From contig NZ_KB849575.1 in NCBI RefSeq assembly GCF_000368625.1, forward strand, positions 365,202 through 429,201: a stretch of DNA of 64,000 nucleotides. Reading direction: 5' to 3'. Below the pieces are notes generated by a model. That model was not told the DNA's origin and searched no databases. It saw nothing but the letters and a program-made list of their open reading frames with translations. Origin of the DNA: Acinetobacter schindleri CIP 107287 (lineage in GTDB: Bacteria > Pseudomonadota > Gammaproteobacteria > Pseudomonadales > Moraxellaceae). Within the stretch, counting starts at the first letter, position 1, and each line of letters opens with the position of its first letter. Of the stretch, positions 1-9,058 are shown piece after piece. A program made the position numbers and the translations under genes.

Positions 1-19
1 TAATTTGATGACTGTAAAA

Positions 20-94
20 TGGCAGGGGCGGCTGGATTCGAACCAACGGATGGCGAGATCAAAACCCGCTGCCTTACCACTTGGCGACGCCCCT
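20..94 (-). tRNA. tRNA-Gln (UUG)
   Basis: The minus strand folds as a 75-nt tRNA with encoded CCA. The seven-base acceptor stem (AGGGGCG/CGCCCCT) pairs fully, the T-loop reads GGTTCGAATCC, and the anticodon loop TTTTGAT gives anticodon TTG (Gln). It differs from the second copy at 121-195 only in the acceptor stem, where compensating changes keep the pairing. It lies downstream of ispE on the same strand, so it is probably released from the same transcript. Confidence 0.96.
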
Positions 95-120
95 ACTACA
101 GTACATCTACAGGTGAAAAA

Positions 121-195
121 TGGCAGGGGTAGCTGGATTCGAACCAACGGATGGCGAGATCAAAACCCGCTGCCTTACCACTTGGCGATACCCCT
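121..195 (-). tRNA. tRNA-Gln (UUG), second copy
   Basis: This 75-nt tRNA is nearly identical to the copy at 20-94, with acceptor stem AGGGGTA/TACCCCT and the same TTG anticodon. Its first nucleotide (195, A on the minus strand) is the middle base of the ispE TAG stop codon (196-194). No promoter can fit between ispE and this tRNA, so processing by RNase P from the TPR-lolB-ispE transcript is likely. The two copies are separated by 26 nt. Confidence 0.96.
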
Positions 196-1024
196 AACAA
201 ACCTTAAAATGACGTAATGGTGATTCTTGTAAACTATTCACCAGGTAAGCTTTACATGGTGCATTTTCAAGAATGTTGGTTACATTCATCTTTTCAGTTA
301 CTTCGATAAACACGCAGGCACCTGTACCTGTAAGCTTTGCAACACCGAACTGGTCGAGATACTGCATTGCTTCATCGACTTCAGGATATAAGCTTCTTGC
401 CAGTGGCTCAAAGTTATTTCCGAAATCAGATGGCGTTATCTGATAGGCGCAAAATTTAGAGCTCTTCGTGTCTCTTGTCAACGTTTTTTGTGAAAAAAGC
501 AGTTGAGTGCTGATAAAACAGTCAGGTTTGAGCACAATGAACTGTTTTTGATCTAAGTCAATGAATGTTAAGTGTTCACCGATGCCTTCTGCCCATGCAT
601 TTCGGCCATAAACAAAAATCGGCACGTCGGCACCAAGCTTGACACCCAGTTCAGCTAACTGCTCAATTGTTAGCCCACAATCCCAGAGCTGGTTCACGAC
701 AATTAAAGTGGTGGCAGCATTCGATGAACCACCACCCAGTCCAGCACCCATCGGAATATTTTTTTCCAGACGGATTTTTAGACCCGAATAAGCTTTTGCA
801 TAAGGTTTAAGCACCTGAATCGCACGATAGATCAGGTTTTGTTCCAGATCGACAGATGCCAGCCCTTCAATCTGAATCTGTTTATCTGCAGTTTGCTCAA
901 ACTCCAGCCAGTCGCACAAATCAATCAGCTGAAAAATACTTTGCAGCTCATGATAACCATCTGGTCGGCGACCCGTAATGTGGAGAAACAAATTCAGTTT
1001 AGAAGGCGAGGGAACACGAATCAT
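194..1024 (-). CDS. ispE: 4-diphosphocytidyl-2-C-methyl-D-erythritol kinase
   Basis: IspE phosphorylates the 2-hydroxyl of CDP-methylerythritol with ATP, the fourth step of the MEP isoprenoid pathway in the cytosol. The 276-residue protein has the family opening (PSPSKLNLFLHITGRRPDGYH) and the GHMP-kinase ATP loop IPMGAGLGGGSSNAA near residues 90-104. A second glycine-rich motif, LTGTGACVFIE, lies near residue 231. The length matches the family. It follows lolB after 22 nt and its stop codon overlaps the downstream tRNA-Gln. This lolB-ispE-tRNA order is a familiar gammaproteobacterial arrangement. Identity is secure. Confidence 0.96.
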   Translation of the reverse strand: MIRVPSPSKLNLFLHITGRRPDGYHELQSIFQLIDLCDWLEFEQTADKQIQIEGLASVDLEQNLIYRAIQVLKPYAKAYSGLKIRLEKNIPMGAGLGGGSSNAATTLIVVNQLWDCGLTIEQLAELGVKLGADVPIFVYGRNAWAEGIGEHLTFIDLDQKQFIVLKPDCFISTQLLFSQKTLTRDTKSSKFCAYQITPSDFGNNFEPLARSLYPEVDEAMQYLDQFGVAKLTGTGACVFIEVTEKMNVTNILENAPCKAYLVNSLQESPLRHFKVC

Positions 1025-1046
1025 GGTTAAGTTTCAATCAAATGCA

Positions 1047-1628
1047 TTAACGATTTTGAATCACCATTGTAATACGGTTTTCACCGCCATTCCCAAGTGT
1101 CTGTTTTAAAATCAGGCGGTTTGGCAGACGTGCCTGTGCTGCATAACTGAGATCCACGGTCCAGCCATCTTCAATAATCTGGCTGATGCGTTGAGTATCA
1201 TCTTTTTGCAATTGGGCATTGCTGGTCGCAGGACGAGCCTGTACCCAATCGACCAGATGGGTAATCGGTGCCTGCCAGCCAGTTGCACGTTGCAGTAGCT
1301 CTTCTGGTGTAGCAGCTTTAATCAGACCTGTTTTGGCGCTATTCAGCGAAACTTGACCAGGTTGGCCAGTGATCTGGGTTTTGCCTACGCCCAGAATACC
1401 CGTCAGTTCAATATCAAATTGTTCCTGCTGCTGTGCCCAGGTGAAGAAGGCACTGCCACTTTGTTGTGGGGTACGCACACCAATCTTGCCTTGGAGCTGG
1501 AATTCATTTTCAGCAGTTGGAATTGCCGATGTGGCAGGTTGTTTGGGTTGCGCGATCTGCTGACAACCGGTCAGAATCAAAGTGCCTGATGCAAGGAAGC
1601 AACAGGCCAGCTGGCTAAGCTTAGGCAT
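1047..1628 (-). CDS. lolB: Outer-membrane lipoprotein receptor LolB
   Basis: LolB accepts lipoproteins from periplasmic LolA and inserts them in the outer membrane. The 193-residue product has a lipoprotein signal peptide ending in the lipobox LTGC, with Cys22 as the lipidated residue. The mature part reads FQLQGKIGVRTPQQSGSAFFTWAQQ, the beta-strand start of the LolB fold, and later has W-x-APITHLVDWVQARP, typical of LolB. It starts 7 nt after the TPR gene stop and precedes ispE by 22 nt, so all three are probably one operon. The length agrees with LolB proteins of about 200 residues. Confidence 0.93.
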   Translation of the reverse strand: MPKLSQLACCFLASGTLILTGCQQIAQPKQPATSAIPTAENEFQLQGKIGVRTPQQSGSAFFTWAQQQEQFDIELTGILGVGKTQITGQPGQVSLNSAKTGLIKAATPEELLQRATGWQAPITHLVDWVQARPATSNAQLQKDDTQRISQIIEDGWTVDLSYAAQARLPNRLILKQTLGNGGENRITMVIQNR

Positions 1629-1635
1629 AATAGAA

Positions 1636-3402
1636 TTAACTCGTTTTCATCGGTGGTGATAACAATAACGAATGAAGCTGCTTTAATTCAGGATCATCCG
1701 GATAATTTTGTTGTAATTGTTTAAAGACTTGTTGGAATTGTTCAATATCACCGTTCATGTACAGTGAGCGAGCCAGTCGTACGCCAATTTTTGCGCTCGG
1801 ATTCAGGTTGTAAGCTTTTTCCCAAGCTAGAGCAGCAGTAGCAAAGTCATTTTGCTGATAGCAGATAAAGCCGAAGGTATCTAAAATCGAGGCTTGCTCA
1901 GGAGCATATTCCAGTGCTTGCTCGACATAACGACGGGCTTCTTCCAGACGACGGTTCTGCATTGCCAGTGTATAGGCATAGGCATTCAAATAAGCTGGAT
2001 TATTCGGTTCAATGTTCAATAAGCGTTTCAGCAACTGATCGAGCAGAAGACGATCCTGATGTGGATCTAACAATAGTACTTGAGCATAGACCAGTTCCGG
2101 ATCATCTGGCAGATTGTTGCTGGCTTCCTCCAGTAGACGCAGGGCAGCTTTCTTGTTGTCCATCTTTTTTAAGATGTCCGCCTGAGCCAGATACAGAAAA
2201 CTGGCATGTTGTGGATAATTAACTCGTTCCTGGGTCAGGAAGCGCAGGGCATCTGTCAGTTTTTCCTGCTTGCTGAAGATAGAGATCATGTTACGCCTGG
2301 AAACGGTATACAGGCTGCCATCCACCAGACGGTAATAGGCTTTGGCAGTTTCATAATGCTGCTTACGCTCGGCATTAATCGCCAAATAATAATAAGCTTC
2401 ATTCTGATACTGATCTGAGTAGCGCAGTTCGACCAGATATTTTTCTGCTTTGTCGTACTCTTCAAGGTCAATACTGGTCAGGCCTGCAATAAATAAGGCC
2501 TCTTCATGCGTAGGCCATTTTTTTAGAATAGTTTCCAGTTTTTGCAGGGCTAATCTAGTTTCATTGAGCTTGATCAGGTATTTGACTTCAGCCAGGCGCA
2601 CTTCGATATTGTTGCGGTTTTTGTTGCTGGCTTTTTCATACCATTTTAAGGTCTGTTCCTGGTCATCTAAGGCCTGTAACAGATTGGCCTTCAGCAGAAT
2701 ATAGCCCGTAGATCTGGGACGCTTCTTTAGAGCACGATTAATGGTCAGCAGTGCCTGTTCAAACTGACCATTCTGGGCTTCCAGTCCTGCGACCAGGACA
2801 AGAATAGAGGGGTTATTTTTGGCTTTGCTGGAACTGAGTGCCTGTATCAGATAATTTCGATCTTCAGTATCTGTTGGGACGATTCCTGCAAGAATTTCTT
2901 CCAGATCGGCACTGTCATCAATCTGTAGAATTTTATCTAGGGTTTCTGCTGCCAGTTCATATTCGTGGGCTTTTAAGGCGATATGCGCCAGATAGAACAT
3001 TGCTGGGACATCTTGTGGTTCCTGAACTACCCAATGTGTCGAAATATCAAGGGCTGCACGCAGATCATCATGTTCCAAAGCAACATTCAAGGCACGTTGT
3101 TTTACTGTGGTGGAATTGCTCTTGATGGCCAGCACAGTATAGTTATGTAGTGCAGTTGGAATGTCGTTGGAAGCTAAAGCAAACTCGGCGATCATACTCT
3201 GTTTTATTGCTTCATAATTTGGGTTGGCATGGTAAACTGTTCCTGCTGCCTGAAGCTGGGCAGTGGAAGCCATGCTACCTACAAGTAAGAATGTGGTAGA
3301 ATATTGCTTAATTGTATGGCCGTGACTACGGCTGTTGATATATCGCAATTTTTTCTTGATCCAAGTAATGCTTTTTATGACACCGATGTTGCACAATAGC
3401 AT
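1636..3402 (-). CDS. TPR-repeat protein, probably periplasmic or exported
   Basis: This protein of about 588 residues consists mostly of tetratricopeptide-type helical pairs (for example AVEQALEYAPEQASILDTFG-like repeats near the C terminus), a scaffold for protein-protein contacts. A hydrophobic stretch (TTFLLVGSMASTAQLQAAG) near the N terminus looks like a signal peptide. The open frame extends upstream to 3453 but would then overlap hemA, which starts at 3428 on the other strand, so I chose the ATG at 3402. A TTG at about 3348 is also possible and would put the signal peptide nearer the N terminus. It heads the lolB-ispE operon, which suggests an envelope role, but the exact partner is unknown. 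Confidence 0.85.
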   Translation of the reverse strand: MLLCNIGVIKSITWIKKKLRYINSRSHGHTIKQYSTTFLLVGSMASTAQLQAAGTVYHANPNYEAIKQSMIAEFALASNDIPTALHNYTVLAIKSNSTTVKQRALNVALEHDDLRAALDISTHWVVQEPQDVPAMFYLAHIALKAHEYELAAETLDKILQIDDSADLEEILAGIVPTDTEDRNYLIQALSSSKAKNNPSILVLVAGLEAQNGQFEQALLTINRALKKRPRSTGYILLKANLLQALDDQEQTLKWYEKASNKNRNNIEVRLAEVKYLIKLNETRLALQKLETILKKWPTHEEALFIAGLTSIDLEEYDKAEKYLVELRYSDQYQNEAYYYLAINAERKQHYETAKAYYRLVDGSLYTVSRRNMISIFSKQEKLTDALRFLTQERVNYPQHASFLYLAQADILKKMDNKKAALRLLEEASNNLPDDPELVYAQVLLLDPHQDRLLLDQLLKRLLNIEPNNPAYLNAYAYTLAMQNRRLEEARRYVEQALEYAPEQASILDTFGFICYQQNDFATAALAWEKAYNLNPSAKIGVRLARSLYMNGDIEQFQQVFKQLQQNYPDDPELKQLHSLLLSPPMKTS

Positions 3403-3427
3403 AAATTTAGTGAAATGATGACCTGAT

Positions 3428-4711
3428 ATGTCTTTCTTTGCATTGGGTGTCAACCATCAAACTGCCTCTGTAGAACTTCGTGAACAAGTTGCTTTTAATC
3501 CTGAAAAATTAAGTGTCTTGCTTGCTGAACAAAGCCAGCACCCTGAGCTGAATGACATGGTGGTGGTGTCTACATGTAATCGAACTGAAATCTACGCGAT
3601 GTCTGACAATGTCGACATGGTGCTGAACTGGCTCGCCCAAAAAAATGGGGTTAATGTCAAGCAGCTGCAAAACCATGTGTATCGCTATGAAAATGCTCAG
3701 GCAGTTACGCATCTGATGCGTGTCGCCAGTGGTCTGGATTCACTGATGTTAGGTGAGCCACAGATTCTGGGACAGGTAAAAACCGCTTTATCCCTGGCTA
3801 AAGAAGCTCATACCGTTTCGCCAAACCTCAACCGTATATTTGAATATGCCTTCTATGCCGCCAAACGTGTGCGTTCGGAAACTGCAGTGGGGAGTCATGC
3901 TGTATCGATGGGGTATGCGGTGGCACAGCTGGCGATTCAGGTTTTTTCCAAGCCGGAAAAACTGACCGTCATGATTGTTGCCGCAGGTGAAATGAATAGC
4001 CTGGTGGCCAAGCATCTGGCGGAAATGGGTGTCGGTAAGGTCATTATCTGCAACCGTACCCGCGCACGTGCTGAAAGTCTGGCACAGGAAATCGCGCATC
4101 GTGTCGATGTTGAAATTATTGAATTTGATCAGCTGGCAGCGAACCTGCATCGTGCTGATGTCATTTCCAGTTGTACCGGTAGTCTGCATCAGGTGATCCA
4201 TTTTGCTGATGTCAAAGCGGCATTAAAGAAACGCCGTTACCAGCAAATGCTGTTGGTTGATCTGGCTGTACCGCGGGATATCGATGCCAAGGTTGAAAAG
4301 CTGGATGGAGTCTATCTCTATGGTGTCGATGACCTGCAAAGCGTGATTGAGGAAAACCTGGCACAGCGTCGTCAGGCGGCGGTTGAAGCGGAAGTAATGG
4401 TCAATCAGCTGGCAACTGAACTGGTTACCCAACAGAAAGTAAATCTGGCAGGTGACACTATTCATACCTATCGTGACTATGGTGAACAGTTACGTGAAGA
4501 AGAACTGGCCCATGCCATGCAACGTATTGCCAAAGGTGATCTGGCTGTAGAGGTACTGGCAGATTTATCACATCGTCTGACTCAAAAGCTGCTACATCCC
4601 ACTTCGATCGTGCTGCGTGAAGCGGCCAAAGCTGAAGACCCGAGTTGTTTTGAGATGGTACAGCATACCTTGCATGAGGTCATGCTAAAACGCCGTAAAC
4701 CAAAGCACTAG
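3428..4711 (+). CDS. hemA: Glutamyl-tRNA reductase
   Basis: HemA reduces glutamyl-tRNA(Glu) with NADPH to glutamate-1-semialdehyde, the committing step of C5-pathway haem synthesis. The 427-residue protein begins [19 protein letters not shown]. It carries the STCNRTEIY motif with nucleophile Cys50, [14 protein letters not shown] near residue 106, and an NADPH-binding Rossmann segment followed by a helical dimerisation tail. Length and motifs are standard. It is divergent from the TPR-lolB-ispE operon with almost no spacer, so its promoter must lie within or next to the 5' end of that TPR gene. Confidence 0.97.
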   Translation: MSFFALGVNHQTASVELREQVAFNPEKLSVLLAEQSQHPELNDMVVVSTCNRTEIYAMSDNVDMVLNWLAQKNGVNVKQLQNHVYRYENAQAVTHLMRVASGLDSLMLGEPQILGQVKTALSLAKEAHTVSPNLNRIFEYAFYAAKRVRSETAVGSHAVSMGYAVAQLAIQVFSKPEKLTVMIVAAGEMNSLVAKHLAEMGVGKVIICNRTRARAESLAQEIAHRVDVEIIEFDQLAANLHRADVISSCTGSLHQVIHFADVKAALKKRRYQQMLLVDLAVPRDIDAKVEKLDGVYLYGVDDLQSVIEENLAQRRQAAVEAEVMVNQLATELVTQQKVNLAGDTIHTYRDYGEQLREEELAHAMQRIAKGDLAVEVLADLSHRLTQKLLHPTSIVLREAAKAEDPSCFEMVQHTLHEVMLKRRKPKH

Positions 4712-4724
4712 ATATTTTCGATCC

Positions 4725-4756
4725 AATAAAAAATGGAGATCTACACAGATCTCCAT
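4725..4756 (-). terminator. Rho-independent terminator of dnaG
   Basis: A perfect 10-bp hairpin (ATGGAGATCT, loop of 4, AGATCTCCAT) is followed on the minus strand by TTTTTTATT. The U tract exists only in the dnaG direction. It lies 24 nt past the dnaG stop and 21 nt past the hemA stop. Confidence 0.88.
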
Positions 4757-4779
4757 TACTCAACTTAAAAATAAGAAAA

Positions 4780-6714
4780 TTATTCTTCAAGCAGTGTCAT
4801 CGTACGCTTCCGGTCAATCTCAAAAATCTGCAACTTCAGATTCTTCATTTCTTCAATACTGCTAAATTTCTTCGACTTAATCTTGTTTTTTAAACACTGA
4901 TATTGCAGCTTGGTCGAGAAATCAGCTGCCAGCTTGTCTGCCTGTTCAGGAGAAGAGGTATAGTCGCTGACATTGGCATGTTGCAGGATGTGCTGTAATT
5001 CATGGTGATGCGCGGCACAGGCACCGAGTACATAATAAGTCGACAATTCTGGATCATCTGGTAGATCATCAAAAATCACATTCAGAATATTCAAGATCTT
5101 ATAGAGCAATTGGTCCGGTGAAACCAGAGCACGCAATGGTTCAAAATGAATGTACAAATAGGGATGATTCAGCAAGATTGCAATTACATATTCTTCAGCA
5201 TCAATCTTAGTACTAAAGCTTAAGCTGGCATCATTATTAACCTTGGGTTGCCATTTGCGGTTAAAACCTAGTTTTTCCCGGAAGAACTGTTGCAGCAGAT
5301 AGCGATAAGAACCTTGCTTTGGTAATAGCTCGGTCAGCTGACGCAACTCTGCCATGACCTGGCTTTTACCCTCAGGTGTGGTCACATCATGGTTTTGGGC
5401 CAGATGGGCAAATACAAAATCGGATAATAGCGGAGCCTGATCTAATAGACGGCGAAAGTTTTCAATGCCTTCACGACGGATCAATGAATCTGGATCATGG
5501 TCATTTGGCAGTACAAAGAACTTCAACTCACGACCATCATTGAGTAACGGCAGGGCAATCTCAAGTGTACGTCGTGCCGCTTTCTGACCGGCAGCATCAC
5601 CGTCAAAGGCAATCGTGATACGATGATTCTGCTTGAACAGGATATTCAGATGTTCGGTATTACTGGCAGTCCCCAGTGTCGCCACAGCACCATGAATGCC
5701 ATATTGCTGCAAGGCAATGACATCCATGTAGCCTTCGACCATCAGCCAGTCTTGAGCTTTCTGCTTACGGCCTTCATACAGGCCATACAGCAACTGATTC
5801 TTATGGAAAACTTCCGAATCCGGCGAGTTGATATATTTCGGCTTGATTTCATCATTAAGCGCACGGCCACCAAAGCCGACCACACGACCTTTCGCATCCC
5901 GAATCGGGAAAATCACCCGGTCACGAAGCAGGTCGAAATCACGACCATTGTCGCTGGTACGAATCAAACCTAAGAGCTTGAGACCTTCAATATCCTGCGG
6001 GAAAGCTTTTTCCAGGTGCTGCCAGTCTTCCGGTGCATAACCTAAGCGCCAATAGGCAATTGTTTCAGCACTGAGGCCACGTTGGCGGAAATACTGCTGT
6101 GCACTGGCACTATTCGGTAACTGGCGCTCATAGAACTGTGCGATATTTTCCAATAGGTCAAACAGGTTGCCTTCCTGAGGCGCGTCCTGCATTGGCATTT
6201 GCTCAAAAGCAGTAAACGGATCGCTGTAGTAGTCCTGTTCAGGATTCTGAAATTCCGCAAAAGGGTCAAAACTGGCGGCCGATGCAGTATCACTGGCAGC
6301 TGAAGTTGCCTGATTCTGCTTATTGGATGTATTGGTTGCTGCCTTTGGCGCAGACGGTTTTGTTGCAGCTTTAGGCTTCGCTGCTTCACGCTTATATTTA
6401 AGCTTGTTGGATTCCTGATTATCTTTAGGTAATTCAATGCCGGTCTGACTGGACAGGTCTTTCATCACTTCAATGAAATTACGGTTGCCAATGTCCATTA
6501 AAAAACGGATGGCATTACCATTGGCCTGACAGCCAAAACAGTGGAAATACTGCTTGTCTCGGTAAACGTGGAAAGAAGGCGATTTTTCCTGATGGAAAGG
6601 GCAACAGCCCGAATAGGTACGGCCAGTTTTTTTTAATTTCACGAATTGACCAATCACATCGACAATGTCGGTGCGATCGAGAATCTGATCAATCGTATGT
6701 TGAGGAATGGCCAT
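4780..6714 (-). CDS. dnaG: DNA primase DnaG
   Basis: DnaG makes RNA primers at the replication fork, working with the DnaB helicase. The 644-residue protein has the N-terminal zinc finger with Cys38, His41, Cys59 and Cys62 in the CPFHQEKSPSF...FHCFGC context. The Toprim core contains VEGYMDVIALQQ and AFDGDAAGQKAA, the acidic metal-binding motifs. A C-terminal helicase-interaction region follows. Between zinc finger and core, at about residues 105-190, is a long low-complexity linker rich in Ala, Gln, Pro and Thr that is absent from E. coli DnaG. It is a single gene here; rpsU and rpoD are not adjacent. Confidence 0.97.
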   Translation of the reverse strand: MAIPQHTIDQILDRTDIVDVIGQFVKLKKTGRTYSGCCPFHQEKSPSFHVYRDKQYFHCFGCQANGNAIRFLMDIGNRNFIEVMKDLSSQTGIELPKDNQESNKLKYKREAAKPKAATKPSAPKAATNTSNKQNQATSAASDTASAASFDPFAEFQNPEQDYYSDPFTAFEQMPMQDAPQEGNLFDLLENIAQFYERQLPNSASAQQYFRQRGLSAETIAYWRLGYAPEDWQHLEKAFPQDIEGLKLLGLIRTSDNGRDFDLLRDRVIFPIRDAKGRVVGFGGRALNDEIKPKYINSPDSEVFHKNQLLYGLYEGRKQKAQDWLMVEGYMDVIALQQYGIHGAVATLGTASNTEHLNILFKQNHRITIAFDGDAAGQKAARRTLEIALPLLNDGRELKFFVLPNDHDPDSLIRREGIENFRRLLDQAPLLSDFVFAHLAQNHDVTTPEGKSQVMAELRQLTELLPKQGSYRYLLQQFFREKLGFNRKWQPKVNNDASLSFSTKIDAEEYVIAILLNHPYLYIHFEPLRALVSPDQLLYKILNILNVIFDDLPDDPELSTYYVLGACAAHHHELQHILQHANVSDYTSSPEQADKLAADFSTKLQYQCLKNKIKSKKFSSIEEMKNLKLQIFEIDRKRTMTLLEE

Positions 6715-6847
6715 AGTCTGCTGAGCTTCTCGTGCTGCGTTTATAAGGTGTAAATCATTGAAAAATTAAGAGTAGGAATTAAGCCAGCTCTATATAAATT
6801 CCTTTGTATACCTTTTGCACGATTTGTTCAAGCGTTGCTCAGAAATG

Positions 6848-6880
6848 GCAAAAGGGCAAGTATGATACCTTGCCCTTTGC
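6848..6880 (-). terminator. Probable terminator after bamD
   Basis: GCAAAAGGGCAAG and CTTGCCCTTTGC form a strong hairpin of about 12 bp with an 8-nt loop, 25 nt beyond the bamD stop. On the minus strand the distal arm ends CCCTTTTGCC, so the U tract is short. It may equally act as a processing or stabilising hairpin. Confidence 0.6.
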
Positions 6881-6904
6881 AAAATTGCACCTGTAACAGT
6901 CGGC

Positions 6905-7894
6905 TTATTCAGCAGTCGGCTCAGGCTGTTCAGTTTCAGTGTTTTTAGGACGATCTAACAAACCAAATGACATGCGATTGGTCAGGCTGCGTTCCTGTTT
7001 TGGTTCCGGAATATTGTCAGAACCTGAGTAGGTACGCGCTTCCTTACCGAAGATCCCTAAGGTTGCACGGTTAAAGAAACTGCCTTCACTGCGTGCCGAA
7101 CTTAAGTCCACTGTACCATCGGCATTCACCAGATTTGGATAGTTCAGTTTCAGCACTTCGATATATTGCTGTGAAGTCGCTTTATCACCGAGCTTGTCAT
7201 AGCCATAGGCAATGGTCGCCAGAGCTTCCGGAGTTTGTGGCACTTGTGGGTAGTGTTCAATCACCCATTGCGCACGTTCAACAGCCGCAAGGTAGGCTTT
7301 ACGCTTGATATTAAAACGCGCCGCATTCATTTCGTGCTCAGCCAGTTCCTGACCAATAAACTTCATACGTTGAGCAGCATCAACTGCATATTCGCTTGAA
7401 GGATAGCGACGAATAAAATCGACAAAATTCTGATAAGCCACTTTCAGATAGCTGACATCGCGGTGTGACTGTTTCAGTTTGGTATAGCGCAGCAGACCGT
7501 TATAGTTCTGCTCCATGTTGGCTACACCACGCACATAGTAGGCATAGTCCACATTTGGATGTTGTGGGTTCAGACGGATGAAGCGTTCAGCCAATGCTAC
7601 TGCACCTTCAAAATCTTTTTGCTGGAATTTGACATAGATCAGATCCAGTTGCGCCTGAGCTGCATACTGACTGGTAGGGAAATAGGTTTCCAGACCTTCA
7701 AGCTGACGTGCAGCATCACTATATTGCTGACGATCAAGCGCTTTTTGTGCTTTTTGAATATAAACCTGTTCGCTGGCTTCAGGGCCTTTATCCACGACGT
7801 CTTTTTTTGTTGGATTACTGCTACAGCCTACCATTGCCGATGCAACGCCTAACGTAATTGCAAGCATTGTCATTTTATAATGTGGTAGCGACAT
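6905..7894 (-). CDS. bamD: Outer-membrane assembly lipoprotein BamD
   Basis: BamD is the essential lipoprotein partner of BamA in the machine that folds beta-barrel proteins into the outer membrane. The 329-residue product has a lipoprotein signal with lipobox MVGC (Cys24). The mature part reads YIQKAQKALDRQQYSDAARQLEGLE and RFIRLNPQHPNVDYAYYVRG, the TPR-like repeats of the ComL/YfiO family. It is longer than E. coli BamD (245 residues) because of a polar C-terminal tail from about residue 265 (PEPKQERS...TETEQPEPTAE). Divergent rluD starts 71 nt away, an arrangement also seen in other gammaproteobacteria. Confidence 0.94.
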   Translation of the reverse strand: MSLPHYKMTMLAITLGVASAMVGCSSNPTKKDVVDKGPEASEQVYIQKAQKALDRQQYSDAARQLEGLETYFPTSQYAAQAQLDLIYVKFQQKDFEGAVALAERFIRLNPQHPNVDYAYYVRGVANMEQNYNGLLRYTKLKQSHRDVSYLKVAYQNFVDFIRRYPSSEYAVDAAQRMKFIGQELAEHEMNAARFNIKRKAYLAAVERAQWVIEHYPQVPQTPEALATIAYGYDKLGDKATSQQYIEVLKLNYPNLVNADGTVDLSSARSEGSFFNRATLGIFGKEARTYSGSDNIPEPKQERSLTNRMSFGLLDRPKNTETEQPEPTAE

Positions 7895-7965
7895 AAAAAT
7901 TCCTCTGTTAATACGGGCAATGAGCTACAATTGCACTATTAAACCACTTTTGTCTGAATGAGCAA

Positions 7966-9018
7966 ATGAGTCAAGCACAATCTTCCAATTCTAATTTCCC
8001 TGAAACTGATTTTAATTTACTTGAAGATTCTGAGGATGCAGATAACCATACTTCAGACACAACTGCAACACGTTTAGCGTTGCAATTTCAAGTGGATGAA
8101 ACCTACCTGGGCCAGCGTATCGATCAGGTTGCCGCGATCGTATGGAGCGATTTTTCCCGCGAAAAGCTGAAACAGTGGATTAAAGACGGTAATTTATTGG
8201 TCAATGGCCAGCCTGTAAAGCCTAAATACAAATGTGATGGTTTTGAAACGCTTACATTAAATGTTGAGCTTGAAACACAAACCCGCAGCCTTCCTGAAGA
8301 TATTCCACTGGACATCGTCTATGAAGATGATGACATTATTGTAGTCAACAAACCAGTTGGCATGGTCGTACATCCGGGTGCAGGCAATAGTTCTGGTACT
8401 TTGGTGAATGCTTTATTGCATCATTATCCAAAATCAGCAGAACTGGCGCGTGCCGGTCTGGTGCACCGTATCGATAAAGATACCTCGGGTTTACTGGTGG
8501 TTGCGAAAAATCTTGAAGCGCAATTCTCTTTAAGCTGTCAGCTTGAGAAAAAATCGGTGTACCGCGTTTATGATCTCGTTGTATATGGCAACATCATTGC
8601 CGGTGGTACCATTGATGAGCCAATCAAACGTCATCCGGTAGATCGTGTCAAAATGACCGTACTTCCAGGTGGCAAGGATGCAGTCACGCATTACAATGTG
8701 AAAGAACGCTTCCAGCACTTTACCCGGGTTCAAGCGCGTCTGGAAACTGGTCGTACTCACCAGATCCGTGTGCACTTTAGCTATATCGGTTATGGTCTGG
8801 TAGGTGATCAGGTGTATATGCCGCGTGTCCGTATGCCAGCTGGTGCTTCACAGTTGCTTGAAGATACCTTGCGTGGCTTTAAGCGTCAGGCACTGCATGC
8901 TGCGACTTTAGGTCTGAAACATCCACGGACCAAAGAAGAAATGACCTTTAATGCGCCGTGGCCAGAAGATTTCACCAATCTGGTTGAAGTGCTGCGCAGC
9001 GAAAACAAGGCTTATTAA
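7966..9018 (+). CDS. rluD: 23S rRNA pseudouridine synthase RluD
   Basis: RluD converts U1911, U1915 and U1917 in helix 69 of 23S rRNA to pseudouridine. The 350-residue protein has an S4 RNA-binding domain at about residues 45-105 and the RluA-type catalytic domain after it. The active-site motif HRIDKDTSGLLVVAK contains the expected aspartate, Asp170. TGRTHQIRVHF near residue 262 is the second family signature. The first 35 residues are an acidic extension. Position next to bamD and directly before pgeF is the classic rluD-pgeF (sfhB-yfiH) pair. Confidence 0.93.
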   Translation: MSQAQSSNSNFPETDFNLLEDSEDADNHTSDTTATRLALQFQVDETYLGQRIDQVAAIVWSDFSREKLKQWIKDGNLLVNGQPVKPKYKCDGFETLTLNVELETQTRSLPEDIPLDIVYEDDDIIVVNKPVGMVVHPGAGNSSGTLVNALLHHYPKSAELARAGLVHRIDKDTSGLLVVAKNLEAQFSLSCQLEKKSVYRVYDLVVYGNIIAGGTIDEPIKRHPVDRVKMTVLPGGKDAVTHYNVKERFQHFTRVQARLETGRTHQIRVHFSYIGYGLVGDQVYMPRVRMPAGASQLLEDTLRGFKRQALHAATLGLKHPRTKEEMTFNAPWPEDFTNLVEVLRSENKAY

Positions 9019-9058
9019 TTTCTTCATTTCCAGCATTGGTCATTAAAAAGGAAGAGAC

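Noticed and set aside
5..217. A 70-codon open frame over the two tRNA-Gln genes
   Set aside because: It is produced by the repeated tRNA sequence on the other strand, and contains the same residues twice.
3403..3453. Upstream extension of the TPR gene
   Set aside because: It would overlap the 5' end of hemA on the other strand.
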